From assembly GCA_937894585.1 (NCBI GenBank), contig CALBGO010000024.1, forward strand, positions 1-6,153: a stretch of 6,153 bases of DNA, read 5' to 3'. The stretch comes from an uncultured Eubacterium sp. (GTDB taxonomy: Bacteria; Bacillota; Clostridia; Peptostreptococcales; Anaerovoracaceae). Under the pieces are notes generated by a model. That model made no database searches. It saw nothing but the letters and a program-made list of their open reading frames with translations, and had not been told where the DNA came from. Position numbers and translations under genes: made by a program. Positions 6,114 to 6,153 of the stretch are shown here, one piece after another (the first letter of the stretch is position 1; each line of letters begins with the position of its first letter).

Positions 6114-6153
6114 TAGTTGGGGTGGAACACAATCTAAATAGCAATTTGTAACC
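6101..6153. mobile_element. Terminal end of an ISL3-family-like insertion sequence (partial)
   Basis: On the plus strand, sequence from 6101 begins GGCTCTATGTCAATAGTTGG and then GGTG. The GGCTCT start followed by TGTCAA is the pattern I remember for terminal inverted repeats of ISL3-family elements (usually GGCTCTTTGTCAA). The position is also telling: the conjugation-cluster reading frame loses any credible start exactly at this junction. ISL3 elements make 8-base target duplications, so 6093-6100 (CAATTTAT) would be one copy. No transposase reading frame falls inside the remaining 53 bases, so the element cannot be confirmed here. Another IS family with a similar end is possible. Confidence 0.5.

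Noticed and set aside
5935..6141. Plus-strand open frame crossing the IS junction
   Set aside because: It is antisense to the unrecognised gene for most of its length and ends in the IS end; no family features.
1..6153. CRISPR arrays, tRNA or rRNA genes, oriT
   Set aside because: No regularly spaced repeats, no cloverleaf-like sequence and no recognisable nick region were seen; coding genes fill nearly the whole window.

Overview
The window looks like part of a conjugative element (an integrative conjugative element or plasmid) from a low-GC Gram-positive host, most likely a gut clostridium of the Lachnospiraceae type. Three things suggest this: the AT-rich DNA, strong AGGAGG-type ribosome binding sites, and the gene set of a Gram-positive type IV secretion system (T4SS). 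The host assignment is inference from style, not from a marker gene.

All convincing genes lie on the minus strand, so the operon reads from high to low coordinates. Its order is: an unrecognised soluble protein (5574-6095, apparently cut at its 5' end); a large polytopic membrane protein in the VirB6/TrbL position with a long disordered tail (3610-5574); a small two-helix membrane protein in the VirB3 position (3253-3567); a VirB4-type ATPase (825-3275); and a membrane-anchored two-domain peptidoglycan hydrolase in the VirB1 position (24-824). Genes are tightly packed: TGATG overlap, one 42-base gap, a 23-base overlap, then a stop directly abutting an ATG. The expected roles are: VirB6-like and VirB3-like proteins form the inner-membrane channel core, VirB4 powers assembly or transfer, and the hydrolase opens the cell wall. 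Coupling protein, relaxase, VirB8-like protein and the operon's own promoter are not in the window.

Both ends run into what look like other mobile elements. At the low end the hydrolase reading frame is broken inside its M23 peptidase domain by what appears to be the 5' end of a group II intron (minus strand, from position 49 to position 1 and beyond). At the high end, position 6101 onward resembles the terminal inverted repeat of an ISL3-family insertion sequence. That end carries an outward-facing TTGACA which, with flanking DNA, forms a plausible hybrid promoter pointing into the operon. Ends of this kind also often stop short-read contigs.

The features most worth a second look are the interrupted hydrolase, a strong terminator-like hairpin inside the operon between the VirB6-like and VirB3-like genes, the repeated FMD(E/D) motif in the VirB6-like tail, and a perfect 22-base palindrome in the same tail. 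There is no gene-free stretch longer than 300 bases.
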